Counted from the first letter of the stretch, positions 31,879-39,119 are shown. The stretch is DNA of 64,000 nt from Stenotrophomonas lactitubi (GCF_002803515.1 NZ_PHQX01000001.1:1302001-1366000), one strand, 5' to 3'. Translations and numbers: made by a program. Notes: generated by a model not told the origin, from the sequence alone.

Positions 31879-32925
31879 ATGAGCAACGAAATCACGAAGC
31901 TCTGCTGGCCACTGCAGATGCCACCGCCCGCAAAGGCGGTGCTGATGGCGATTGCGTGGCATGCAGATGACTTCGGCATGGCCTTTCCGGGCCTCACCAC
32001 GCTGATCGAGAAGACCTGCCTGAGCAAGACAGCACTGCTCAGCGCGATCGCGTGGCTGGAAGACAACCAGGTGCTGACCATTCGCCGCGGCGGCAGTGAT
32101 GCCGGCGGCACCAAGTACAGCAACCGGTACAGCCTCAACCTTGGCCGTCTGGACAAGAACGCGTTCGCGTCGAAGCCGCGGCGCGCATCTAAACCGGTTC
32201 GCCAGACGGACCGGTCCGAGAACGTCGAAGGTGCTGACCGGTCCGCCACACACACCGGTACGGATGCCGAACCGGTCCGCGACACGGACTGGTCGGATGA
32301 GACTGAAGACGCCGACCGGTACGCGGGAAACACCGGTACGCAAGAACGACCGGTACGTCTCGCGAACTCGACCGGTACGTCTGACGGACCTGACCGGTCC
32401 GTCTCACGTACTCAACCGGTACGCGAGACGGACCCTAAAGGTCATGAAAGATCAGTAAAGGTCATTGAATCGTCAAACGCGCAAGCACGCGACGACGAAG
32501 CGGTGATGCCGCAGCTCAGCGCCGACGAGGTCGATCGCGAGCTGATGGGCATCCCCCGTTTGCCGCCGGGTCTGGACCCGCAAGTCCTGGCCAGGTTCGT
32601 GCGGCACCGCCGCGTGCTGGGCAAGCCGATGACGATCAGCAGCTGGTTGGAGCTGCAGCCGCGGTTCCGCCAGCTCACGGCCGACGGCCACGACCTCAAC
32701 CGTTCCCTGCGCCAGACGATGGCTGCAGGCCTGGCACTGCCCGTAACACCGAAACCCGAGGGGACCGATCATGCCAACAATTCAGGCTCTGCTGCCGAAC
32801 GAGTCCGACGTCGAGCAGAAAAGGACGAGCTCCGTGACGCCGCTGCAGAGGCAGACGCAGCCGCCGGCGCAGCAGGCGCCCTTGACGGCCCGGGCTACGC
32901 GAACGCTGTGGGTGCGCATGGCTGA
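31879..32925 (+). CDS. O-like phage replication initiator with internal iterons
   Basis: A 348-residue protein. The N-terminal 90 residues form a winged helix of the phage-replication O type (PPAKAVLMAIAWHADDFGMA, LTTLIEKTCLSKTALLSAI). A repetitive hydrophilic linker (about 105-195) is encoded by the iteron array. A C-terminal domain (IPRLPPGLDPQVLARFVRHR, SSWLELQPRFRQL) and an acidic Ala-rich tail follow. By analogy with lambda O, the N-terminus would bind the iterons in its own gene and the C-terminus would recruit the P-like loader encoded next. Its last 155 bases overlap the P-like gene in another frame. Confidence 0.78.
   Translation: MSNEITKLCWPLQMPPPAKAVLMAIAWHADDFGMAFPGLTTLIEKTCLSKTALLSAIAWLEDNQVLTIRRGGSDAGGTKYSNRYSLNLGRLDKNAFASKPRRASKPVRQTDRSENVEGADRSATHTGTDAEPVRDTDWSDETEDADRYAGNTGTQERPVRLANSTGTSDGPDRSVSRTQPVRETDPKGHERSVKVIESSNAQARDDEAVMPQLSADEVDRELMGIPRLPPGLDPQVLARFVRHRRVLGKPMTISSWLELQPRFRQLTADGHDLNRSLRQTMAAGLALPVTPKPEGTDHANNSGSAAERVRRRAEKDELRDAAAEADAAAGAAGALDGPGYANAVGAHG
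32193..32420. repeat. Array of 12 ACCGGT-centred iterons (candidate phage origin)
   Basis: ACCGGT starts at 32193, 32210, 32237, 32254, 32271, 32315, 32332, 32349, 32371, 32393 and 32415, and a variant ACTGGT at 32288. Spacings are 17, 27, 17, 17, 17, 27, 17, 17, 22, 22, 22. Most copies continue as ACCGGTMCG, and the last four are near-identical 22-mers (ACCGGTACGTCTSRCG...). The fixed spacing inside an O-like gene closely parallels lambda ori. Confidence 0.8.
32436..32465. repeat. Direct repeat TAAAGGTCAT in AT-richer segment beside the iterons
   Basis: TAAAGGTCAT at 32436-32445 and 32456-32465, exactly 20 bp apart, in a stretch clearly richer in A/T than its surroundings. This is where lambda has its AT-rich unwinding region. 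Confidence 0.55.
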
Positions 32926-33472
32926 GATCTACGGGTACCGCTGGACCAGCGCCTACGGTGAGGATCCCAGTGGCGGCGCGGCCGCGACGTGGGCGAAGGG
33001 GCTTGCCGGGCTCACCGGTGAGCAGCTGGCCGCTGGCCTGGGGTCGAGCATCGCCTCGGCTGACCCATGGCCACCAACCCTGCCGGAATTCCGCCTGCGC
33101 TGCCTCGGTGTGCCGAGCTTCGCCGCGGTTCGCAACGACACCGGCCGCCGGGATGGCTTCACGCGCCTGGTGTGGCAGTACCTGGACGGTCACCGGTACC
33201 GCACCTCGAGCGCGGACAAGAGCGACCGCCTGCTGCGCGAGGCCTACGACCAGGCACGCGAGTACGTGATGCGCGGCGGGAGGCTGCCGGAAGAGCCAGT
33301 AGCGGTGCTCGGCCAGGCCGCAGCGTCGCCGCCGGTACCGGCCAGTCCTGAAGCCCTGCGTCGTGCTGAGCGGGAGATCGCGGAGATCTTCGGCAAGGGA
33401 TCCGCAGAGCCTGGCAACGACGACCATCCGCCGGCGACGGGCAAGATGGCTGCTGCAGGGCTGGACCGATGA
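32771..33472 (+). CDS. P-like phage replication protein (helicase loader type)
   Basis: A 233-residue protein with the lambda-P-family core (WVRMAEIYGYRWTSAYGEDP, LAGLTGEQLAAGL, WPPTLPEFRLRC), which is thought to deliver the host DnaB helicase to the O-bound origin. The ATG at 32771 follows GAGGGGA and lies inside the O-like gene; a later ATG at 32918 would remove the overlap and still keep the conserved part. Confidence 0.78.
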   Translation: MPTIQALLPNESDVEQKRTSSVTPLQRQTQPPAQQAPLTARATRTLWVRMAEIYGYRWTSAYGEDPSGGAAATWAKGLAGLTGEQLAAGLGSSIASADPWPPTLPEFRLRCLGVPSFAAVRNDTGRRDGFTRLVWQYLDGHRYRTSSADKSDRLLREAYDQAREYVMRGGRLPEEPVAVLGQAAASPPVPASPEALRRAEREIAEIFGKGSAEPGNDDHPPATGKMAAAGLDR

Positions 33473-34014
33473 TCGACCCGGACCAGCTGCGCAACTACCA
33501 CCGCCAGCAGGTGCTGTACGCCCTGCAACAAGGCGGTGAGCCGATGACTGCCTCGGAAGTGCATGAAGGCATGACCACCCTGGCCCTGGCCATGGGCCAT
33601 CCCAGGGAGTGTGCAGCGATCACACCGGCGGCGGTGGCCGGCATCCTGCGCGGCATGCTCGGCGAGGTCCTTGTCGTCCAGGGCGAGGATAGACAGAACC
33701 CGAGGTACGGCCGTGGGGAACCGACGTGGACTGCTGTCGCGGGCCTGGCGCGCGTGGAGCGACCACTGGCACCTGGCACGCGAGCCGTTGGAGCTGGCGA
33801 TTCTGTCGCGGCGCAGCCCCTGCCGGCGCAACACCAGTTCCGTCAGATCACCGTGGACCAGCGGCTGGCATTCCTGCAGGCCGAGTGCAAAATCCTGCTC
33901 GCCGATATCGCACGCGACTACACCGCGTTCGAGCAGCGTGTCCGCGTTCAGATCTCCGCGTTCGAGCAGCGTGCCGCGCGACTGTTGAACCAGGGCGAGG
34001 ACGCTGGCGCATGA
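33469..34014 (+). CDS. Hypothetical early phage protein
   Basis: A 181-residue protein starting MIDPDQLRNYHRQQVLYALQ. The first 90 residues suggest a winged helix (EPMTASEVHEGMTT, AAVAGILRGMLG). The C-terminus is a coiled coil with the near repeat AFEQRVRVQIS / AFEQRAARLL. ATGA overlaps at both ends. Confidence 0.62.
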   Translation: MIDPDQLRNYHRQQVLYALQQGGEPMTASEVHEGMTTLALAMGHPRECAAITPAAVAGILRGMLGEVLVVQGEDRQNPRYGRGEPTWTAVAGLARVERPLAPGTRAVGAGDSVAAQPLPAQHQFRQITVDQRLAFLQAECKILLADIARDYTAFEQRVRVQISAFEQRAARLLNQGEDAGA

Positions 34015-34445
34015 GCAACCGCGGGTTGAGATATAGCCGTGTCGAGGACATGCCTGCAGGAATGCAGCAGCTGCTGCAGAAGGCGCGCGCTGTCGAGAGC
34101 AAACCGGCGCCGGCGCTGCGCCCGGAAGAAGTGGCTGCGGCACCGAAGCGATCGAAGTACGGCAACGTGGTCACGATGGTCGATGGGATTCGGTTCGACT
34201 CCAAGCGGGAGGCGCGCTACTTCGAACAGCTGAAACTGCGGCAGCAGGCCGGCGAGGTGCACTACTGGTTGCGTCAGGTGCCGATGCACCTTCCCGGCGG
34301 CACGAAGTACGTCTTGGATTTCCTGGTGTTCTTGCGGACCGGTGATGTCGAGTTTGTCGACGTGAAAGGCAAGCAGACCAAGGAATTCCGGATCAAGAAG
34401 CGCGAGGTCGAGCACCACTACCCGATCAAGGTGCTCCTGGCATGA
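34011..34445 (+). CDS. DUF1064 nuclease-fold protein (resolvase-like)
   Basis: A 144-residue member of the DUF1064 phage family, a PD-(D/E)XK-type fold: GIRFDSKREARYFEQLKLRQ, the metal-binding pair in YVLDFLVF and VEFVDVKGK, and the closing KKREVEHHYPIK. These proteins are thought to process recombination or replication intermediates. The start overlaps the preceding stop (ATGA). Confidence 0.82.
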   Translation: MSNRGLRYSRVEDMPAGMQQLLQKARAVESKPAPALRPEEVAAAPKRSKYGNVVTMVDGIRFDSKREARYFEQLKLRQQAGEVHYWLRQVPMHLPGGTKYVLDFLVFLRTGDVEFVDVKGKQTKEFRIKKREVEHHYPIKVLLA

Positions 34446-34780
34446 GCGGCTGGAGATCGAGCGGCAGCGCAGCCGGCACCCGCGTCGACCTCAGCGCGGT
34501 GTCCACCACGGCCCTGCTGCAGGAGATCGAGCGCAGGTGTTCGGCTGGCGGACTGCCGAACGTTGATCGGGCGGCCAAGGAACGGCCGCTCGCGACAAAG
34601 GCGCTCTGGGCCCAGGACAAGGCCAACCAGGCACGCGCCAGGCTCGAAGAGCTCCGAGCGCAGCCGCTACCGGCGTGCGAGGCAGAGCTCGCCGCCCGTG
34701 CTGCTCAGGACTCGCAACTGGTCGCCGATGTCGTGAAGTACGACGGCATGGCCAAGGCATTCAAGAGGAAGGGCCAATGA
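34442..34780 (+). CDS. Hypothetical phage protein
   Basis: A 112-residue protein, helical and charged, starting MSGWRSSGSAAGTRVDLSAV, with four-base overlaps on both sides. No domain recognised. Confidence 0.58.
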   Translation: MSGWRSSGSAAGTRVDLSAVSTTALLQEIERRCSAGGLPNVDRAAKERPLATKALWAQDKANQARARLEELRAQPLPACEAELAARAAQDSQLVADVVKYDGMAKAFKRKGQ

Positions 34781-35604
34781 AACCTGCAGAGCTGAAGGCG
34801 CAGTTCCCGACCGAGGCTGCCCTGTGCAGGTGCCTGATCGACTCCCTGACCGCGGCTGGCGGCTGGGAGATATACCCCGAGACGGCCGGCTTCGACATCC
34901 TCGCTGTCTGGAAGACGACCGGGCACCAGCTCGGCATCGAGGCCAAGCTGCAGCTCAACTCCAAGGTGGCCGATCAGATCCTACCGGTGCACTGGAGCAA
35001 CGCCGACCAGCGGGGCCCGGACTTCAGGGCGGTGCTGGTTCCCTGTACGACGGCAGCAAACTACGGCATTGCACGCATGCTCGATGCGCTGGGCGTTCAG
35101 GTCCTGGTCCCGGACAGCTGCACCGCCCGGTGGAAGACGGAGCCCGGGCAGCAGATCCAGCGCGAGGTGCAGCGGCATGGCCTGCACCAGCCCGCCCCGT
35201 GGGACCGCGCATCCGGTGATCTCCGCGAGTGGGGACCCACAGCATGGTTCGATTGGAACCCCACCGAGCGCTGTGAGCTGCCTGAGTTCGTGCCGCGGGT
35301 TGCCGCGGGTGTGCCGGCGCCGATCCAGCTGACACCCTGGAAGGTTGGCGCGCTGAAGGTGCTGGCCGACCTCGAACTCGATGGCTTCACGACTGCGAAG
35401 GGCGTCCGGGCCCATGGCGTGGATCCGCGCCGCTTCTGTGCGACCGACGGGTGGCTGAAGCAACTGGGCGAGGGGAGGTGGGCCCGCGGGACTCTCCCTG
35501 CATTCGATGAGCAGCACCCCGAGGCCTATTCGCAGGTGCTGGCCAAGGCGCGCGCCGCGCGCGCTGCAGCGGTGGCAAAGAAGATCCAGGAACAGGCGCC
35601 ATGA
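34777..35604 (+). CDS. Nuclease-fold phage protein (PD-(D/E)XK-like)
   Basis: A 275-residue protein. The N-terminal 130 residues look like a VRR-NUC/PD-(D/E)XK domain: WEIYPETAGFDILAVWKTTG supplies the Asp and QLGIEAKLQL the E-x-K. The C-terminal half is a separate domain of unknown function ending in an Ala/Lys-rich helix. It is probably a DNA-repair or restriction-type enzyme of the early operon. ATGA coupling at both ends. Confidence 0.65.
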   Translation: MKPAELKAQFPTEAALCRCLIDSLTAAGGWEIYPETAGFDILAVWKTTGHQLGIEAKLQLNSKVADQILPVHWSNADQRGPDFRAVLVPCTTAANYGIARMLDALGVQVLVPDSCTARWKTEPGQQIQREVQRHGLHQPAPWDRASGDLREWGPTAWFDWNPTERCELPEFVPRVAAGVPAPIQLTPWKVGALKVLADLELDGFTTAKGVRAHGVDPRRFCATDGWLKQLGEGRWARGTLPAFDEQHPEAYSQVLAKARAARAAAVAKKIQEQAP

Positions 35605-36515
35605 ACGAAGCTGCAGTCGGCACCAACGCACTCGCCGTCGCGCGCGAGCTCGAGGCGACGCTACTCAAGGGGACGAAGATCCCCTCCTGTGCCAACTGCA
35701 ACGGCAGGGCGAGGGTGTGCTGGCCTGGCCGCGAGTCGCAGCCAGTGCAGTTCCAGTGCCGGCACTGCGGGCCGCGGAGCGCAGTGTTCGACAGCGCCGC
35801 GCCTCTCGAGTGTGGTCGGTGCGGCACCGTCCCGGCCAGCCTGTTTCCCCGCGGTGCACAGATCCAGTGCTGCAGCTGCGGGGCATCCTCAGCCGTGTTC
35901 GTCGGCCCCGATCCCGCCGGTGCTCTGGCCGCTGCGTTGGACGCCTGGTGCCGGCGCGCACCCATCCTGCCGGTTCTGGACGATGGCACAGCACAGCGGC
36001 GCCGGGGCGCAGCGCCGGATGGATTCGATGACGACGGCAAGGGCGACGTCCTGGAGATGCTGTCTCGCCTGCTGGTTGGCGGGAGCTACCGCATGCCCGT
36101 GGAGGGGCGCAGCACGTTGGCGCCACTGGGCAGCAGCGACATCGCCGGCGCGGTCGGCTACATGCGAAACCCCCTTGAGAAGCACACCGCGCTGGCTGTC
36201 GCGACTCGGATGGGGCCATCGGCGTTCGCCAGGCTGTCCCTTGCTGCATACCGACAGGTGGCCAAGGACATCCGCGCTATGCGACCGCGGCCGCTGGATC
36301 TTGGCAAGCCGGCTGATCGCTGGCGCCTGCGTCTGGTGATCTACGACGCAGCCCACGAACTGGTGTGGCCCGAGCGGCGGCAGCCGTTCGCCGGGCTGGC
36401 CAAGTCAGCGAAGATGCGCAAGGGCAACTACATCAAGGCACACAAGTGCGCCAGCGCCGTATTACAGGAGGCGCTTCACGGAGGCCGACGGGGGTTCCGG
36501 CAAGCGATGTGGTGA
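35601..36515 (+). CDS. Zinc-ribbon protein at the antiterminator position
   Basis: A 304-residue protein and the last gene of the rightward early operon. Residues 28-95 carry four Cys pairs (CANCNG, CRHCG, CGRCG, CCSCG), forming two zinc ribbons related to those of Lar-type restriction-alleviation proteins. The C-terminal 150 residues form a helical domain with Arg/Lys-rich ends (KMRKGNYIKAHKCASAVLQE). The place just before the late region is where lambdoid phages keep Q, so a late-gene regulator is possible, but homology to Q is not evident. Confidence 0.6.
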   Translation: MNEAAVGTNALAVARELEATLLKGTKIPSCANCNGRARVCWPGRESQPVQFQCRHCGPRSAVFDSAAPLECGRCGTVPASLFPRGAQIQCCSCGASSAVFVGPDPAGALAAALDAWCRRAPILPVLDDGTAQRRRGAAPDGFDDDGKGDVLEMLSRLLVGGSYRMPVEGRSTLAPLGSSDIAGAVGYMRNPLEKHTALAVATRMGPSAFARLSLAAYRQVAKDIRAMRPRPLDLGKPADRWRLRLVIYDAAHELVWPERRQPFAGLAKSAKMRKGNYIKAHKCASAVLQEALHGGRRGFRQAMW

Positions 36516-36535
36516 CCAGAGCAGCTTTGGCGCCC

Positions 36536-37030
36536 TTATTCGGATAGGGTCAATTCAGCAGTGCAAAAGTCGTGAAGCACTGACAGCTTGGGGTCGAGAA
36601 GCGCGCTGAAGAGCTGGTACTTCCTGGCCATCTCCTGTCGCTTGTACGGGTCTACATGGGGCAAGTTGAGGTCATTCCGGAGATTGGCCAGGTCCGTGGC
36701 CATTTCGCCGAGTTCCACGGCGGCCATGTACGCGTCGTTTCCGAAGAGGTAACGGAATCGCCGCGCACCGGTTCGCACTCTGACTGCTCTGGTGTGGTCT
36801 GGCACATCCTTCAGGATCTCGATAATGGGGCTTTCCACCTCGTTTAGCGCAGCCATGCGCTTATCGAAGAGGTCCGCCTTCAGCTTCTTCTTCGCCGTAG
36901 CGGCCTGCTCACGGGCAGTCAGCCATTGCCGCAGGGCGACGTAGAAGACGCCGCCGGCCAAGCTAAGTTGACCTATCGCGGTGAACAGTCGTAGCTGCAG
37001 GTCCGTCATTCCCCAAACCGTCTCAACCAT
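36536..37030 (-). CDS. Single-span membrane protein, probable lysogenic-conversion (moron) gene
   Basis: A 164-residue protein: short N-terminus, one transmembrane helix (LFTAIGQLSLAGGVFYVALR) and a charged cytosolic helical domain. GGAGGAT precedes the ATG at 37030. It lies on the strand opposite to the surrounding late genes and is less GC-rich, as usual for genes expressed in the lysogen. Superinfection exclusion is a natural hypothesis; nothing in the sequence proves it. Confidence 0.62.
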   Translation of the reverse strand: MVETVWGMTDLQLRLFTAIGQLSLAGGVFYVALRQWLTAREQAATAKKKLKADLFDKRMAALNEVESPIIEILKDVPDHTRAVRVRTGARRFRYLFGNDAYMAAVELGEMATDLANLRNDLNLPHVDPYKRQEMARKYQLFSALLDPKLSVLHDFCTAELTLSE

Positions 37031-37113
37031 TGCGACATCCTCCCTGTATTGGCCGGGATTATCACATTTGTTAAGGTTTGTTAGGGCCATGTTGGCCAGA
37101 ACAGGGAGCAGCA
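37031..37113. promoter_or_regulatory. Divergent promoter region of the accessory gene pair
   Basis: An AT-rich 83-bp gap between divergent starts, with ATTATCACATTTGTTAAGGT and the near repeat TTGTTAAGG / TTGTTAGGG. Promoters for both accessory genes must lie here; exact boxes are not clear. Confidence 0.4.
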
Positions 37114-37545
37114 ATGTCGGGACAGTTCTTCAACCTGCAGGGGCAAATCGTTACAGCGGAGGAGGCCTTGCGTGCAGCCGCGAGCTTCATCGGAACAGAT
37201 CTCAAGACGCGTGGCGACGTCCTTGATGGTCGGGTCGCTTGGGAGTACGTGCTCCGGATGGATACGGGTCACGGCCGACAGTTCGATCTGCGGGTGAAAA
37301 TCTGGTGGTCGGACATCGCCGCAAGCCCATACCATTTCGCTCGCAGTGTCCATGTCAAAGCCCCGCATATGTTGAGTCCCTATGTAGGGAATGGTTTGGC
37401 GGATACGGTAGTGGAGGCCTTACTTACGGCTATCCGTGACACGATGTACCCGATCGAGGAAGGGCGGAAACAGGGATTGCAGTTCGACATCACTTGGCTC
37501 CACCCAAACCATGATTACGCCACAACACCCGGTTACAAAGACTGA
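37114..37545 (+). CDS. Hypothetical accessory phage protein
   Basis: A 143-residue soluble protein starting MSGQFFNLQGQIVTAEEALR; GGGAG lies upstream of the ATG. Mixed alpha/beta with a Trp-rich centre (RVAWEYVLR, VKIWWSD). No family recognised. It is divergent from the membrane protein gene and may work with it. Confidence 0.58.
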   Translation: MSGQFFNLQGQIVTAEEALRAAASFIGTDLKTRGDVLDGRVAWEYVLRMDTGHGRQFDLRVKIWWSDIAASPYHFARSVHVKAPHMLSPYVGNGLADTVVEALLTAIRDTMYPIEEGRKQGLQFDITWLHPNHDYATTPGYKD

Positions 37546-37585
37546 TCGGCGGCAGAGGAAACGTTTATCTAGATGACCTCAGTCG

Positions 37586-37619
37586 TTCCTCATGAGGAAG
37601 ATTTCTTCCTCATGAGGAA
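37586..37619. repeat. Two tandem 14-bp perfect palindromes TTCCTCATGAGGAA
   Basis: Copies at 37586-37599 and 37606-37619, exactly 20 bp (two helical turns) apart, in a 204-bp non-coding stretch before the late genes. The layout suits a dimeric regulator binding on one face of the DNA, for example at the late promoter. Confidence 0.6.
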
Positions 37620-37694
37620 CCGCAGTTGCCTCGGGAACCGAAAGTAGGGTTGAATTCCTACAGTGGGCGTTCTTATGGGCGCCTCAATTCAAAG

Positions 37695-37747
37695 GCCGTT
37701 GATTGACCAGGACGTGGGAGTCCACTGGTTGATCAGCGGCTTTCTTG
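37695..37747 (+). terminator. Terminator-like hairpin before the phage tRNA
   Basis: An imperfect 16-bp stem (37695-37710 with 37725-37740; arms GCCGTTGATTGACCAG and CTGGTTGATCAGCGGC) is followed by TTTCTTGTTT. It may be the target of a late antiterminator or simply end early transcription. Confidence 0.6.
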
Positions 37748-37749
37748 TT

Positions 37750-37826
37750 TGCGGGGTAGAGCAGTCCGGCAGCTCGCGTGGCTCATAACCACGAGGTCGG
37801 TGGTTCGAATCCACCTCCCGCTACCA
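37750..37826 (+). tRNA. tRNA-Met(CAT), initiator-like, phage-encoded
   Basis: 77 nt with CCA encoded at 37824-37826 and anticodon CAT at 37784-37786 (loop CTCATAA). Initiator-like marks: no Watson-Crick pair at 1:72 (T1, T72), and a purine-pyrimidine A11:T24 in the D-stem (GAGC/GCTC). The anticodon stem ends in two G:C pairs above T29:A41, one short of the usual three. The acceptor GCGGGG pairs with CCCGC plus one G:T. The overall sequence resembles bacterial tRNA-fMet. It may supply formyl-methionyl initiation capacity during lytic growth. Confidence 0.85.
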
Positions 37827-37829
37827 AAC

Positions 37830-37936
37830 GGCCGGTAGTCATGGCCACCACTCAAGCCAGCACATAGGCCGTCGTGAGACGCGCCGCTGGTGTCCGCGCG
37901 ACCTTGCAACCGCGGTAGTGGTGGGCCATGCCGGCC
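37830..37936. other. Long imperfect inverted repeat between tRNA and holin
   Basis: Arms at 37830-37852 (GGCCGG, ATGGCC, ACCACT) and 37917-37936 (AGTGGT, GGCCAT, CCGGCC) can pair over about 18 bp with small bulges and enclose 64 bases. It may be a structured RNA or a processing signal separating the tRNA from the lysis mRNA. Confidence 0.45.
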
Positions 37937-37958
37937 TCCTTTCATTGGGGGAACCGCG

Positions 37959-38213
37959 GTGGGCATCAAAGAGCAGATCACTACGGACCTGGCGGTCGCG
38001 GGTTCGAAGATCGGGGCGGCAGCCAGCGTCACCGCAGCGACCTACTCGCCGGGCTACACGTTGAGCGACTGGGCGCTGATCGGCACGATCGTGTTCACCG
38101 TCGTCCAGACGTTCACCGTCATGGTGAAGAACTGGGGCGACTGGTCCGCCTGGTGGTCCGCGCGCATGGGCAATGCCAGGCGCTTCTGGGCATGGATCCG
38201 CCGCCGTGGCTGA
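37959..38213 (+). CDS. Holin
   Basis: An 84-residue protein with two hydrophobic segments (about residues 11-28 and 32-54, the latter WALIGTIVFTVVQTFTVMV) and a basic C-terminus (ARRFWAWIRRRG), directly before the endolysin gene. It should form the inner-membrane lesion, or depolarise the membrane to release the SAR endolysin. The start is GTG 37959, preceded by GGGGG. Confidence 0.75.
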   Translation: MGIKEQITTDLAVAGSKIGAAASVTAATYSPGYTLSDWALIGTIVFTVVQTFTVMVKNWGDWSAWWSARMGNARRFWAWIRRRG

Positions 38214-38748
38214 CACCACGCTCAGTACCAAGCAGCGGATCGGCTTCGCCGCTGCACCACTGGCGCTGATTGGCGCGCTGGTAGCTGCCCTGGGAACGAA
38301 CGATTCGGCCCACGAAGGGCGGCGCTACACGCCGTACGACGACTCGGCCGGCATTCTGACCGTCTGCGCCGGTATCACCGGCCCGGCAGTGGTGAAGGGC
38401 AAGCGCTACACCGACGAAGACTGCACCAGGCTCGAGACGGCCTACGTGCGGACGATGCTGGGCCACATGGGGCGGTGCGTTCGCGGTGATTTCGAATTCC
38501 ACGAGATCAAGGCCTGGGGCCACTTCGCCTACAACATCGGGACACCGGCCTTCTGCGCCAGCACCGCGGCGAAGCGGCTCAACGCCGGCGAGCGCCAGCC
38601 TGCCTGCACCGAAATGTGGAAGTGGCGGTACGTCACCATCGGTGGCGCAAAGCGTGACTGCGCTCTGCCTCAGTGGAGCTCGAAGTGCGGCGGAATCATC
38701 GATCGCCGGCAGTGGGAAATGGCCACCTGCCAGGGCCGCCTGCAGTGA
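38206..38748 (+). CDS. SAR-type endolysin, GH24 lysozyme family
   Basis: A 180-residue muramidase. Catalytic triad Glu37, Asp46 and Thr52 (HEGRRYTPYDD, then GILTVCAG) with the same 9- and 6-residue spacing as phage P21 endolysin. The N-terminal segment (IGFAAAPLALIGALVAALG) is a weakly hydrophobic Ala/Gly-rich signal-arrest-release helix, so the enzyme is probably exported by Sec and freed by the holin. The start is GTG 38206, overlapping the holin stop. Confidence 0.85.
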   Translation: MADTTLSTKQRIGFAAAPLALIGALVAALGTNDSAHEGRRYTPYDDSAGILTVCAGITGPAVVKGKRYTDEDCTRLETAYVRTMLGHMGRCVRGDFEFHEIKAWGHFAYNIGTPAFCASTAAKRLNAGERQPACTEMWKWRYVTIGGAKRDCALPQWSSKCGGIIDRRQWEMATCQGRLQ

Positions 38749-39119
38749 TCACCAGGGCGGCGGTCAGTGCCTGGTGGGCAGCCTGGAAGTGGGTGGCCAT
38801 CTTGGCCGGCCTACTGGCCCTGTCGCTGTGGCTCAACGTCAGGCAGTACGGCGATCGCCGCGCGACTGCAGCTGCAGCGCGCGCCGCCACCCTCGAAGAC
38901 ACGCTCGGGGTGACGGCGGAGATCGCGCGCCAGGCTCAGACCGACAACGCCCAGCTGCTGCAGCGGCTCGAGACGATCGCCGCACGCGGCGAGCGAACCA
39001 GAACCATCTACCGAGCAGCAGCTGCAGCGCAGCCGCTGCCAGCCAACTGCGCCCCGGGCCAGGCCCGGGTCGATGCCATCAACCAGGCCCTCGGGCCGAC
39101 CAGCAGGACCGCGAAGTGA
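38745..39119 (+). CDS. Rz-like inner-membrane spanin
   Basis: A 124-residue type II membrane protein: N-terminal helix (WWAAWKWVAILAGLLALSLW) and a periplasmic Ala/Arg/Glu-rich coiled coil with one Cys near the C-terminus. Position and topology fit an i-spanin, which fuses inner and outer membranes in the last step of lysis. GTG start within the GTGA overlap. Confidence 0.72.
   Translation: MITRAAVSAWWAAWKWVAILAGLLALSLWLNVRQYGDRRATAAAARAATLEDTLGVTAEIARQAQTDNAQLLQRLETIAARGERTRTIYRAAAAAQPLPANCAPGQARVDAINQALGPTSRTAK

Noticed and set aside
31208..31879. Minus-strand frame opposite 31337-31861
   Set aside because: It covers the repeat-rich promoter region and its product is Arg/His-rich without a ribosome-binding site; the plus-strand protein looks natural.
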